A stretch of DNA of 64,000 nt from assembly GCA_030770545.1 (NCBI GenBank), contig CM061097.1:3286501-3350500 (forward strand). The letters run 5' to 3'. The DNA comes from Macropodus opercularis (lineage: Eukaryota > Chordata > Actinopteri > Anabantiformes > Osphronemidae). The stretch's first letter is position 1. Every line of letters begins with the position of its first letter. Under the pieces are notes generated by a model that saw nothing but the letters and a program-made list of their open reading frames with translations, did no database searches and was not told the origin of the DNA. A program made the translations under genes and the position numbers. Below, in pieces: positions 37,144-50,500 of the stretch.

Positions 37144-37859
37144 GGTCACTTCTTTACCCACCGCAAACTGCGCTGACGGGGCCGAAGTTGGAAGGAACTC
37201 CGCCTGTCTTCCGGCCGGCGTCATTGCGTCACTGGCTTGGCCACGCCCCCACGTCGAAACTAAACTTTGATTATAACACACAATGACAATAACAACGAGC
37301 AACAGAGGAAAATGTTCCCGAAACTATGAAAACAACTTCAGTAAACAGCAGTAACTGTCATTTCAAACAACAAGATTCACTTCATACGCTGATTTTAATA
37401 TTTTTTTCAGCTATTTATTATTCTATTAAACCAAATAGTCTTTTCAGAACATCTCATTTGATGTTTTAAGTTATTGTTGCAATTATTGTGAAACACAATT
37501 CATTAAATACAGTGAATTGTTTAGTGCACAAATTCCAAGAAAAACATACTATGGTATAACTATGGTAACACTTTAATGGAACCAACATTTCAGTAAAAAC
37601 TGTTTATAAAAAAAGCTAAATTTAATGTACAAACTAAAAAGGCCAATAATGTACACAAACATATTTACAATGTTGGAATGGACCAGTGCAGATGATACAA
37701 ACATCAGAACAGTACGTTTGAGGAAAGCCTTTTAAGAAACTCAGAAATCAGAAAAACGTTCTGCACATGGTGGAACAGAAAGGGGGAAGCTTATGTGTGG
37801 GTTCTAGTTTGTAGTTGATCGTCCCACATGTTAGAAAAGCTGACATGTAGAATATTGGC

Positions 37860-40185
37860 TTAAAGTGCTTTCCAGTCTATGGGAGACTTTCCAGATTTTT
37901 CCAGCAGCTCGTTGGCTTTTGAGAAATGCCTACAGCCAAAGAATCCACGGTGGGCAGACAAGGGAGAGGGATGCACCGCCTGCAAGACGTGGTGGCGTTT
38001 CTACAAACAGAGTTCGACAGTTTCAGACACGTGAGCATAAAGCTTCTGTTGACTGTTTTAGTATTAACACAAACAGGCCTACCCTGTTTATAGCAGCTCC
38101 TTTCTTCTGAGCGTACGACCCCCACAGCATGAAGACAAGGCCTTCCTGGTTGTCGCTGAGCCACTGCACCACAGCATCGGTGAAGTTCTCCCAGCCTCTG
38201 TCCTTGTGGGAGTTGGCTTGGTGCGCTCGCACGGTCAACACGGCGTTGAGCAACAACACACCTGATAAGCAAGGTCACAGAGGAGGAAGACAGCAGCTCC
38301 GTTAACAACGTGCTGCTCTCTTGTTGGGCAACTGTGTGCGAACATTCAACAGCCTGCTTTAACCTTGCTTGGCCCAGCCAGTCAGATCTCCATGTCCAGG
38401 GTGCTGGAAGCCTTCAATGTCCGAGGTCAGTTCCTTGTACATGTTTTCCAGACTGGACAGAGCAGTTGAGCATGAATATTTAAAAAGAAATATTCAAACA
38501 CATTGTCTATCTGGTGTTGATTAGTTCACAACAACTCAAAAACGGCTGCATACCTGGGTGGAGGAGACACTGGTCTTTTGACACTAAAGCACAGGCCGTG
38601 AGCTTGATTAGGTCCATGATATGGATCTTGGCCCAGAATCACCACTTTGACCTGGAGTGAGAATTGAGGCAAGCAGTGAGGCAGCTGAGTCACTTCAGTG
38701 TTGAATGTCTGTGATCTTCAATCCCACTAGGAGGCACTGCATCAGAAAGCTAGTTAGAAATACACTGGAAAGCTTTGTCCCTTAACACACCCAGCTGCTG
38801 CCCAACGTCACATCAGATGGACTGTGTCAGCTTGTTTTCAGGTTTTTCAGCTTCTTCATGCCAAAGACCATCCAGACCATTAGCAGCGATAGATAAAACG
38901 ATACCATTTAGGATATAATATGTGCATCTCTGCCCAGGAAACGGGTGAGCTGCATACTGGGTGTGTGAGGATACCAGCAGTATGCACAGGCATATACTGG
39001 GAATTTAGAGATAAACACTCCCATCAAGAAAACATCTTTTCTCAGGTGTAGTGGACATTTCAGCAGAACGACGCCAGGCCTCATTCCGCTCACTCAGCTT
39101 CATAGAAACCGAGTATGTGCTTGACTGGCCTGGCTGCATTTCACACCGGTCACCTGGTGACGACGCGCCACCTCATGAAGAGGAGAACCAGAGAACAGCA
39201 ACCACTGTAGATCAGATCCATTCCTGTATCCAGCAAGAACGGTCAAACACTTCTCTTGCAAAACTGAATCACCTGTATGCTCCAGTCCCAAACAATTCAA
39301 ACGTATAATGCTGTGGCATCAAGTTCCCTGTTACCATAGTTAACTCAAGTCAACGGATGATTTCAGAAGATGTGACGTGAAACAATAAGCGTTTGCTGTT
39401 GTTTGCCTTACGTCTCGGATGTCACACATCTGTGTCCAGGTGAAGACGTGCTCGGCGGGCGGGTACACGGTGAAGCGTCTTCTCTCCTCAGAAACAAAAG
39501 TCATCAACTGGGGCAGAGAAAACACGTGAGTACCGGAGCCAGCAGCACAGAGCCGCTGCTGTCAGGGTCTGACCAGTTCACTCACTCGTTTGAAGTAAGG
39601 CTTTCCGAACTCCGCACCCAGGCCCTTCCTCCAGCTCTCCCCGAACCCCGGGGGCGTCTGAGCGGAAGAGAGTCTCTCCAGCGCCGCTCTCTTGTTGCGG
39701 GCGATCCTGTCGAGCTGCTCCGGGGACAGGGGGCACGAAGGCGGGCTGGCCGGCTCAGACTCCGCCGCTGAGGGCTTCGGCCTTTTCTGCACGATTTTAG
39801 TGTATTGAGAGAAAGACAGAACGAGTGAGAAGCGTGGCAGTGAACGCGCCTTTAGAAAGCGCAGACTGTTCGGTGTAAACATGCTCATCGTGGCTCCTCG
39901 AAGCACCGCCTCGAACAGCGAACACCGGGGTGGCCCTGAACGCAGCTTGGACCGCGCCGAGCGAACCACGGGAAGCAAACTGTTCAAACTGCTGCAGAAA
40001 CTACAGCCGGTCAGGTTTACGCGATTCAAGGTGAGCTCTGTCATTAGCGTTAGCTGACAACGCGTGTGAAGCCGAGTGACGCTCACCGAGTCTTGCGCCT
40101 CCTCCTCGGATTCATTCAACTCCTTTGAAATCCGCTTTTTCGAGACTGGCGAAAAGAACGAATGAATAGTCTTCTGTCCGATCAT
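37860..40185 (-). CDS. ung: Uracil-DNA glycosylase, nuclear and mitochondrial isoforms
   Basis: The nuclear isoform (UNG2-like, 300 aa) joins 40087-40185, 39586-39786, 39412-39507, 38554-38651, 38364-38452, 38083-38261 and 37860-38000. The nuclear N-terminus starts MIGQKTIHSFFSP, a PCNA-interacting PIP box (QxxIxxFF) with a basic patch KKRISK. A second start inside an extended exon (ATG at 39888-39886, MSMFTPNSLRFLKARSLPR, arginine-rich) reads straight into the shared exon and looks like the mitochondrial UNG1 form. The shared part has the RPA-binding helix EQLDRIARNKRAALERL, the water-activating loop GQDPYHGPNQAHG with catalytic Asp, and the Leu-loop HPSPLSAHRGFFGC with catalytic His. UNG removes uracil from DNA to start base excision repair. 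Alternative first exons as in mammals are inferred from the two intact starts and the acceptor GTGCAG at 39787-39792. Confidence 0.96.
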
Positions 40186-40574
40186 TTTGTTGAACAACAC
40201 CGTGGCAGTTAGACGTAGTGAAACCGTTAACGCGGTAATACGACAGCAAAGCAGCGGTAGACCACCCGGACAAATAAAACCCGCAAGAGATGAAAAGACT
40301 TTCGCGCCAAGACCAAGTGACGAAAGCAGAATTATGTTAATGAGCTGAGCGGCGTTCAAGACAAACTGCTGCGTGGTTGTGTTTATTCATCTGAGAGGAA
40401 TACCACAGTGGCTGGTTGTGTTTACACTGGTTTATGGATTTTAAACTAGAAGGTCGAGATTCTTAATCAGATATTTTAATGATACAATCTAAATAAATGT
40501 CCTATTACGACCAGTCTTCTAATCTAAACTAATGTTTTGTCTTCACAAGGGTTAAACTGGAAACTGATGGGAGG

Positions 40575-41407
40575 ATGCAGAAAGAGGAGGAAGAGGAAGA
40601 GTGTGCAGAGTTCTCTCATCCGGTTCCTTGGCAGAAAATAGAGGCACAAGGATTAGATCTTGATTATGCTTTACTGTTCTCTAGAGAGGAAGCAGATGCC
40701 CTTTTTAACCAGCTGGAGGAGGAGGTGGTGTACTCAACAGGTATCACACCAAAAAGTGTTTGGTTGTAGATTGTAAACTACTGGAGATTGAGGTGTAGTT
40801 GAGTGATAGTTGTTCTTGATTCAGGGGAAGAAGCAATGGTGCAGGTGTTTGGGAAGGTGTACAACATACCAAGAAGACAGGCGACGTATGGAGATGCTGG
40901 TCTGAGGTATACTTATTCTGGGATGACACACTTAGCCTGTATATGGACTCCAACTCTGGAATACATTCGGGATGCTGTCACCAAAGCAACAGGACACACA
41001 TTTAACTTTGTCCTGGTCAACAGGTGAGACCGTAGTGCATGCAAGTTGATTGTTTGATATTAGAACTCGCTGCTGCAGGTGTTCTTGTCTTGGCCAGGTA
41101 CAATGACGGGCAGGACCACATAGGCGAGCACCGCGATGATGAGAAGGAGCTGGACCCCATGTGTCCCATTGCCTCTGTCTCTCTGGGAGCAGCACGAGAC
41201 TTCGTCTTCAGGCACAGAGATGCTCGAGGAAAACAGAGCGTCCGGCAGATTGAGCCTGTGAAGCTGCAGCTTGCTCACGGAAGCCTGCTCCTTATGAATC
41301 CACCAACCAACACCTATTGGTACCACAGCCTTCCTGTGCGTAAGAAGGTCCATTTGCCTCGGATTAACCTCACATTTAGACGTATCTTATCGATCAACAA
41401 GAAGTGA
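40575..41407 (+). CDS. alkbh2: DNA oxidative demethylase ALKBH2
   Basis: Three exons join to 224 aa: 40575-40740, 40825-41023, 41098-41407. ALKBH2 is an Fe(II)/2-oxoglutarate dioxygenase that removes 1-methyladenine and 3-methylcytosine from double-stranded DNA. Visible features are VFGKVYNIPRRQATYGDAG, the iron-binding HxD in DHIGEHRDDEKEL, the distal His in YWYHSLPVRKK, and the 2-oxoglutarate-binding RINLTFR near the C-terminus. The N-terminus before PWQKIEAQGLD is shorter than in human ALKBH2, and an acceptor-like CACAAG lies about 25 bases before the ATG. A non-coding first exon upstream is therefore likely. The gene is head-to-head with ung, as in mammals. Confidence 0.95.
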
Positions 41408-42677
41408 GAAAGACCTGCAAAGCCAATGGGTCAGTGCTGAAGAATCCTGAATATCAGGCCCCGTGTATGTGCAGGCCTACGTTGTTCTTTTTGACTATAG
41501 ACTGGACCAGACTTGAGGCCAGTTTGGTCGTCACAGTTGGTCCACAGTACTGCTGCAGTTTTCATTTTTTGTCTCATAGCCAAATCATTTATGCTTTTGT
41601 CAGTCTCATTTCTTGGCATATTCTTGGATTTTATTTATTGCTGTTACATATTTTGTTATGAGACATGATGTATGTCAACAGCAAAGAAAAGGTATTGCTT
41701 GCTTTGAAAAATAAAAAAAACAAGGGCACATTTGTTTCATTTTTAATAACTGAAAACAATCATCTTTATAGAACAATCACACATGAATATACATTAGTGC
41801 AAACATTTAGAGGTTTTGCTCTAAATTTGAATATGTTGGTTTGGTAAGAGCAAAACGGCAGAATCCAGGATGACTTCCCTCTCAAACCCTGCAGCCATTC
41901 TCTGGCTTTAATAACCGAGATCAGACCACAATGAATGTCAACATCAAGCCAACGGCTCTAATGTATCATATTAAGAAAAATTCTTTACGGTCTGTTCTGT
42001 GTTACAAATCTTCAGCATTGAAGAAAACATGGCACTTTAACCTCAACTGTGACGCGTCACAAAACGACGACGTTGTGAGAATTATTGGAAACATATAAAA
42101 ATATCAAATTCAGCAGCTTATGAGCACTTCCAATTGAAATATCATTATGTGTAGGCTGTTGGGAAGAGTTAGAAATTAGATTAATAATGATTAGGATCAG
42201 AATAACAAACAATTCTACCTGACTTTTCATAACACTTAACTAGATCTCCAGTAGATCCTAATGAGCTACTTCTGTTTGTATCTGTAAATGTTCAGTGGAT
42301 AAAATGACAGTGTTAAAGTATGTTGCATTGAAATGCAGCATCAGAAACTACAGCATCGTAAAAATGTCACAGAATTGAGTCAACACCTCTGACTGTCTAA
42401 AGAAAAACCATATAAGCCTTACACTGTACTGCAGGATTATTACTCAGGAACCACATATTACATTCCAGTTTTAATGTCCAGTCCCATGAATTAAAGTAGC
42501 TCACAAAGATATTTGACTGGAATTTATGGTCCACAATCTTTGGGATTAAGAGCCTCCTACACTGGATCATCGCTGCAGGAACAGTCCACCCATGGATACA
42601 GATGTACAGTTGGTGCGATCTAGGATGGCTTTCCTCTCTGGTCCAGTAGCCAAAAATTCAGAAATCGCCTTTTTGTG

Positions 42678-45441
42678 TTATTCCTCAGAGCGCAAAGCAG
42701 GGCTCTGTCTTCGGACTCTCTCATAGAAGAGCATGTAAGCGTTGGAAGACAGTACCTCGTGCAGGCTGGCTTTTCGTACAGAGTCGTCCGACACCCACAG
42801 CCACTGAGAGCTGAAGGCTGATGAGCAGCGAGCTGAGCAAGGGCTGCGGCGGTACGTGACAAAATGTCCTGAGTGCATGTCACCGTGGTGAACCAGCACA
42901 GCCATGAGCTGGAACAGGTACTCTGTAGAACTGCAAGAGAAGTCAGGCATTTTGGAGTTCTAGGCAGATGTCTGTATATAAACTGCTCTACACCTCATGG
43001 GTACTGCTACTGCATGCATGGAAAGCATAAGCTGACCTTTAGTAAGATCTCTAGTAGTGGTTACTTGTCCACCTTAATAAATGTTAAGTTTACCTGTAGT
43101 CACAAGTGAGGCTGAACTGTGAGTTCACACCAGGAGAGCGAAGAAATACAGACGAACTGGTTCCATTGTAAAAATGTTTGTTGTTGTTATGATGCTCTGC
43201 TTCAGAAAAACAAAATAGAAAAGTATGATGCACGATAAAAAGCTGAAAATCAAATACAATATTAGAACTGACAAATCCAACATACCGGTGCCATTGGCAG
43301 TGGGTTTTTCCACGACACTTGAACTTTCTGTGTTTATGGGTTTGGGAGCACATCTGATGTGCTGGCTTCTCTGTGCGGACGCGTTGTGTTTGTAGCGATC
43401 CATTGACAGATACTCTGTGAACTGCACATGCTCCTGTCTTTTGATGGGGGTTCCTTCACTGGACCATGTTAATCTTTGTAAATGGATGCAAAGGCACTGG
43501 GGGAGCTAGAACAGGATAAAAACAATAAACAGAGACAACAGACAAAACATGACATGTAATTTGAACTATTTCAAACATCGGTTTGATCTACACTCTTCTC
43601 TACCGAAATGGGATAAAAGCAAGACTTTTTGTCTGCAGATTGTTCAGAGGGACCCTAAAATTTAGTTAGTGACAGTTACCTTTCCCAGTTTTAGCTGTTT
43701 AACAAACGTTGTTCTCTGGCTTTCTAGAACTTGTCCTTTTACTTTGATTCCTTGTTGAAGCTAAGGAAAAAGGAACAAAATCAGCAAAATACATCTTTGT
43801 GAACTACATGTCTATGAATGGCGTATGAAACATTTACTATAGTGATTACCAGAAAGTAAAGACACTAGTACTGGAGTGAATGTACCTTGGTACAGTTTTC
43901 ACACTCCACTTCTTTGATGGTTTCTGAGGAGATGAAATGCTGTAGACACTGATCTAAAGAGATTGGTCTGCCCTGAGAACAAATACAGGTCAGATTACAA
44001 AAAGCGCAACCACATTACCTGGAGATATTTAGAATTTTCAAGGCATATTATTAATATGAATGTCTTTGTGGTATTTTTTCTCACCCATTGAAGTAATGGA
44101 ATGGACAGCGAGAGGCTCTCAAATGAGTCATATCGCACTGGGCTCTATAAACAAGCAAATCAAAATTATTCATATCCAACAGCAGAAACCAGCAGAATGT
44201 TCTGATCATGTGACTGGCAAAGACTCACTTGTTGTTCACAGTGCTTGCATGACATGTTGCTTGTTAAACGGCCATGAAATGGATGTTGAAACTTCCAAGG
44301 ACTTGGTATGGGATGAAGAGGGGCTGCCACAGAAAGTCAAGACAGAATAATATGAATAATATGTCATTGTGATTTAATATTCTAGAATTTCTTTGTCTCC
44401 ATACCTCGACTTCGGCAGGTCATAGTGTTCTCATCTTGGTCATGTAAACTCTGGCATAAAACAAAGACATACACAGAGAATAAATGGGATTGTGGTACAA
44501 AGTTTTCGTTTTCTGCATCACTTGCTCGACTTAATATTTTGAGATTGTGTGAGATTTGAGAAGAGCAGGAGGCCAAATTTGGGTTAAAAGAATAGAATAT
44601 AGGAAAGGCAAGCAAGATGCGGGGGAGTTCTGATTGCAGGCAATGTTGATGAGAAGATGATAACTTGCCTCAAGGGACTGCATGTCAAACAAGTGAGTGA
44701 CCTTGGGTTGACGATCACGCTCTTCCTCCAGAGAAGAAGTAAGGACATGAAAAAGTTCATGTGCATCCTAAGAGGAGATGAAACAACGCAAAAAGATGAT
44801 CATTAACACAATAACAAAAGACTGCACCACACGTTACATACAGCAGTGTGCAAAAGAATAACATTTTTTACCAACCTGCTCCTCAAATGAACTGATGTGC
44901 CACCTGTAAAGTCTGAGCACATCCAGCAGGCATCCTGCATCAAGTACATCTTCCTCCCCAGACTCCTCACTGGACAGAGCTGTCAGGACAGACACAAACT
45001 CAGGGTTGAAAACGTGAACAAACTCTGCATGTTCACTACATTTATAGTAAACCACTTTCTATACCCTTAAGAAGCTGTAGCAGTGTCACGGACAGCTGGT
45101 TCTCTTTGCATGATTGGATCATAGGTGACCCTGAAAAATGTTCTAGCCACCTGATGAAGGACGGACATGCTGCCAAACCCTGAAGCAAAGAATTCAGGAA
45201 GCAGGTGTTGCCTAAGTTTAACAGACCGGGAACCATTCCTGCAGAAAAACAAGACTCCTTGTTAATCCTCTCCGTTGTAACCAGTGCTCTACTCTTTATT
45301 ATGGGTGTTATGTTGTGCTGCGTTTTTTTTTTTTTTACCTCTCTTTTTCTTCTTTCTTTCTGTAATTGGGCCCCACAAAACGTAAACCCCAGCTGCAATC
45401 GCAGCAGCTATCCCACCGATGACACCCCAGTTTTTTATCAT
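42678..45441 (-). CDS. usp30: Ubiquitin carboxyl-terminal hydrolase 30 (mitochondrial deubiquitinase)
   Basis: Twelve coding exons join to 474 aa: 45339-45441, 45065-45238, 44876-44979, 44669-44767, 44405-44450, 44229-44323, 44085-44144, 43886-43972, 43680-43760, 43286-43505, 43094-43196, 42678-42930. The product starts MIKNWGVIGGIAAAIAAGVY, a membrane anchor followed by a basic stretch (ERKKKKR), as expected for the mitochondrial outer membrane. Catalytic Cys is in NLGNTCFLNS, His in HSGHFVTYRR, and Ser in WLWVSDDSV, giving the unusual Cys-His-Ser triad of USP30. Zinc-finger-type CKHCEQQ and CENCTK pairs are kept. USP30 removes ubiquitin (Lys6-linked preferred) and opposes PINK1/parkin mitophagy. 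The intron after 44669 uses a GC donor (CTTGAG|GCAAGT). A non-coding first exon probably ends near 46431 at a GTAAGT donor. Start is the first ATG after the acceptor at 45449. Confidence 0.95.
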
Positions 45442-45599
45442 CTTGTTTCTGGGACAAGCAAGACAAAACACGCAGAAAATATCAGAAACAAACTCAGAAA
45501 AGCCTTTTAATACACACACTTAAACTGAAAGATACTGATTGTCAGTCGACCATGATAGAAGAACTTCAACTTCTAATGCGATGGGTTCCTTTCTACTTA

Positions 45600-47541
45600 C
45601 TGACAACAAATTAGGTATAGGTATTAGGTATATAACATAATGCAACACAAATCAATTTCACTAAAATCCCTAAAACCATCACCACCTCCTCTCTAAAATG
45701 AAATTATCAAGAACTGATCCTTATAAACATTTCAGACATAATGTAATACAAGACTGCATTGTGGTGTATATGTAGGTTACATTTGTACTGTCCTGTATTC
45801 TAATGCAAATCCTCACCACTTATAATTACACGGTTTCTCCAGTGTAATTACTACACAACCAAAACAACACAACAGACAATCCAAGCTAAATCATCATGAT
45901 CATGATATCAAAAGCTGGACTATCGAATTATTAGACAGGGGCACAACACGACTTGAGCTGTTAACTTATGGGTAGACAACTGTAAGTGAAATCTTTTATG
46001 ATTAAGATTAGAAACATTGTCCTTTAACAACAGCTGTTTAATTAAGCTCATAACAGCTCACACGAGTCGGATTCTGGTCAGTAAAGCAAACAATGAGACT
46101 GCCACGTACATCAGGTGTCAACAGGGGCCCAACAACAAATGTTTACTACTCTACAGAGGCTGATGTCGGTCAGGATATGACCCAATGACTGGTGACCCAA
46201 GTACTTTGTCTTCAGTAAAAACATGACCCGAAACAACATGATGACATCAAGTGACCTACTGGCCCGACTAGTAAGGTTCAAGCTGGTGGTTAACATATGT
46301 GAGCTACAAGTTAGCAACCACCCCCACCTGACTGTGTGTAACCTCCATTTACACGAAGAGCTAAACTACCATTAGCTTGCTGTGGCTAAAGGACTAGCTT
46401 CAGCTGTTTGGCTAACTTACCAATAAAACGACACGATGCACTAAGTCGTCTCCATAAATGAATATCCCAGTTGCTATGTTGAAATACTGAGTTAATTTTT
46501 AATAGCTAATGTTAACGAATATCTGCTGGCAGGTTCAGTAACTGCAACGATGGACCGGATTCCGTGTCTGTCTGCTCCACTGTCTGCGCACGTTACACTT
46601 TAGGTCCAACGTACGGCGGTGAAGTGATCCGCATTACGTCTGCTCCAGTGGCCTAAATTAAGCGTCACTGTCGTTTGCCAGAGGGAGAGGCTTTACCTGA
46701 CCACGGGTGCAGTGCCAAGGAACTCGCCAACAAGCTTATCGGAGCTTTGTGGTCTGCACCACAACATTCTGCTTTCATTGCGGAACTCTTATCGGTGGTT
46801 ACTTGTTTCAAGACGGACACACGAAAGAGCGAACCGGTGTGTCCCCAGAAGACACTCCGACGACCACAACACTGTACACTTAAAAATAATTATATCTAAA
46901 GGTATATGAATGTTTCTTAAGAGAAAACAGATATTGCCGCAGTCTCGGTTTCTGTTCTCCGCCAAATGTAGCATCTTTATTAACTTTTTTAAAATTAATA
47001 TTTATACATTTATAAAATGTTCCAAATATTAATAGAATCAAATACAAGGAGATAAAAGGCGACAGAATAAAATATCGTTGACCAGATTATCATTTTTCAC
47101 AATACGGCCTACAAATTTAGCATCAGATTTAAATTTAATCTCGCATCCAAATTGGTTAAAATTATATATATGAATGAATATGAATCATATTACAACGTTT
47201 TAATGTTTATATATTGCATTTATATGCATGCATCATTATTTTAACTTAATCAAAGAACTTGTGACTAGTACTGTGTGGTATGAACAATAATTGGAATATA
47301 ACTTGAATTAATCGTGTCAAAATGATCAGCGGTTATGTGGTCTCAGATTGTCCTGATCTCATCTCGTCCACTCCCCCCTCACTCGTGTCTCGTGCTGTGA
47401 TTCGGCAGAACTCGGCTTCTTATTGGCTGGCGGCGGACACCGGAGCAGGTCGCTGTCCTCGGTGCTGAAGTCGCCGCTTGTCGTGATAATGTAGCAACAC
47501 GGCGATGAGATCAAACGGAGCGTCAGCCAATAAACAGCAAA
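45600..47541. other. usp30 5' intron / usp30-svop divergent intergenic region
   Basis: The left part (to about 46430) is probably the first intron of usp30. The GC-richer block at about 46530-46850 would hold the usp30 promoter. Sequence just before 47542 is the svop 5' UTR. I see no exon, RNA gene or repeat of note. Confidence 0.4.
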
Positions 47542-50500
47542 ATGGACGATGATCTGTTCCAGCTGAGGCAGCTGCCGTGAGTAGTTTACAGCCTGCATTT
47601 CAACGCCTCGCGGTTTATGACGGACAATTTTCAACCATGTCAACACGCTTGGCCGATGCGTCGCCCTCTGACGACTCCGCATTGTTTTTGTTTATTAAGC
47701 CGGAGCATAAATGTCCCGAGAGTCTTTAAAATAAGCAATATTAACGTTCTGACATATTCAGAAATGTTACCTAACGTGCTCTTAGGTCAGGGAAAAACAA
47801 ATAACCTAGCATGTTCAGGCACCCACGGCGCAGCCTGTTTAGCCGTTTTAATGCAAGACGATTGGTTTGTTTTTATTCATTGTGTAAAAGTAGGTTTGCA
47901 GGTTTTGCGTCCTAACTTGCAATTGTGTTTGCTGTCATGACTCAGGATCTAACGTGATTTATTTCAACCCACGCTAAAGCTAAATTCTGGCCTATGCACC
48001 TCTCTTAAAAGACAAACACCTTAACAATAGCGATACGTGCATTTTTATATTGTTAAACAGTAAAACACAAATGTAGCCTGGTAAATTCTAGTCAAGTAAT
48101 AAAACAGCTATTCAGTATTTTCAGGAGTTGGATCATTTTAGTTTTAGGCTACATATATTTGTTCAATGTATTTCTGACTAGAGAAATTAAAAATGTCTCT
48201 TTAGTATCTTACAGACATGTTCTACTGTAACTATAGGCTATGCTTTGTAATTGCTGTGATTAAGACATCGCTGGCAGCCTCCAACTTCTCCTGTCATGTC
48301 GACTGCTTTTAGAACCCTCCATTAGCAACATGTGGAAGAAGATTAAGCCTTCCATCTGAAGAAAACATGCAAGCCCCTGGGCATTTAGACAGACAGAGAA
48401 ATACTGTGTGCAGAGCTATAAGTTGACCTGTCATTTTTACCCAAAGGACGATAATACCCTTAGGAAAATATTATAACACAAAATCAAAAGCCAGAAAAAG
48501 CTCATATCACCTAGGTAACTGCCTCCAACTCCCATTTGGACAGCTCTGCTCAGCCATGTTAATCCTCTTTGTTTCCTGTCTTATTTATTTAATTTTTGGT
48601 AGTGTTGTTCGCTTCCGTCGGACAGGTGAGAGCACTCACTCTGAGGATGATGGCGAAGCTAAAGAGCAAGTTGTCAGGATTGCTGAACAGATTAATTTGG
48701 AGTCTGTGGCACTTACAGATGGAGCTGCAGTACCTCGGGAGTTTGCCAACCCGACTGATGGTACAGTATGGCAGGGCTGCACATGTTCCTACACTTTCCT
48801 TTTAGGTTTGTCCATGTACAATCTTGCACAAGACCCTCAATATTTACACATTTCTCTATTTTCAGACACATTTATGGTCGAAGATGCGGTGGAAGCCATC
48901 GGCTTTGGGACGTTTCAGTGGAAACTCTCCATTCTCACTGGCCTGTCTTGGGTGAGGACACTGTAATGATGATAACGCCATGTGCATTAGGATCTTGATT
49001 ACAATAATCATTACTTGTGTCCATGGGTTGTCTGTTTTTCTAGATGGCTGATGCAATGGAGATGATGATCCTCAGCATCCTTGCCCCTCAGCTCCACTGT
49101 GAGTGGAGACTACCCAGCCTTGAGGTGGCACTTCTTACATCGGTAATAGCACTTTAGTGTAAAGTGCACTTGCTTGCAGGGCTATATGGATGCCCTGATA
49201 GTTATTGATTACATGCTTAAGGATTGCTTCAAAATAAATGCACGAATTGAACAATGAAAACCATGTTAGAAACTGTAGTTGCAATATTTAGCATTTTGTG
49301 TTCATTTCTTTTCTTTGTTTCCCTGATTCAGGCAGTGTTTATTGGGATGATGATCAGCTCGTCTCTCTGGGGAAATATTTCAGATAAATATGGCAGAAAA
49401 ACAGTAAGTTCTCATAATGTCCGTGTGTTTGACATGGACATTTGATTTCTAATCGCTTTAAGACAAACTCTTATGTGTTATCTGATCAGCATAATTTACT
49501 TATCTGTGTTGATCAATTAGGGTCTGAAGATGAGCGTGTTGTGGACTATGTTCTACGGCTTAATGAGTGCATTTGCTCCTATTTACGGGTGGATCCTCGT
49601 CCTCCGGGCACTGGTGGGGTTTGGTATTGGAGGAGCGCCACAGTCGTGAGTAACTGTTATGTATCATCCTTGGACCAACACTATATATTTTTAGATGAGA
49701 TTAATAATGAAGTGTCCTTGCTTCTAAGGGTGACACTGTATGCTGAATTTCTGCCTATGAGGTCCAGAGCGACATGCATCCTGCTTATTGAGGTATGGGT
49801 CCATCTGGCTTAAATGATTCTGAAACCTACTGTGTGTAAACCTAACTGCACAGCAGTAAAGTGCTGGAAATGTTTTTCAACCAAACGTTGACATAATTTT
49901 GACACAAAATGTCTTTGGGTCAGTTAACCTTTGTTCGCTGCTTTTGTCTTGCAGATATTTTGGGCTCTGGGCACTGTGTTTGAAGTCCTCTTAGCGATCT
50001 TAGTGATGCCCAGTCTGGGCTGGCGCTGGCTGCTCGGCCTTTCTACCATTCCTCTCTTCATCTTTGCCGTCCTATGTTTTGTGAGTATGCTGTATATTTC
50101 GGCTTTTTTATCCAACCCTTGTGTGGTTTTTGAGCTTAGAGCGCCCCCTATTTTCATTTTGACCCCTCAAAGGCTGCAGGAGGGTTCAGAAATCACAGTG
50201 TAACAAAAACATGTCTGTTTTTTCTGCGGTTGGGAGCAGTGGCTGCCAGAGAGCGCTCGATATGATGTGCTAACCGGGAATCAGGAAAAAGCTCTTGCTA
50301 CACTGAAGCGTATTGCCACGGAGAACGGAGCACCCATGCCTCTGGGAAAACTAGTTGCTGCCAGACAGGTACAGTGTTACAGTGTCCGACACTATTCGTG
50401 TTAGGCTTTCATTCGTGGATTCAGATTTTTTTGTGTGTTTTTTAATTAGGAGGAACGTGGGAAGATTCAGGATTTATTTTCATCTCACTTCCGTTGGACC

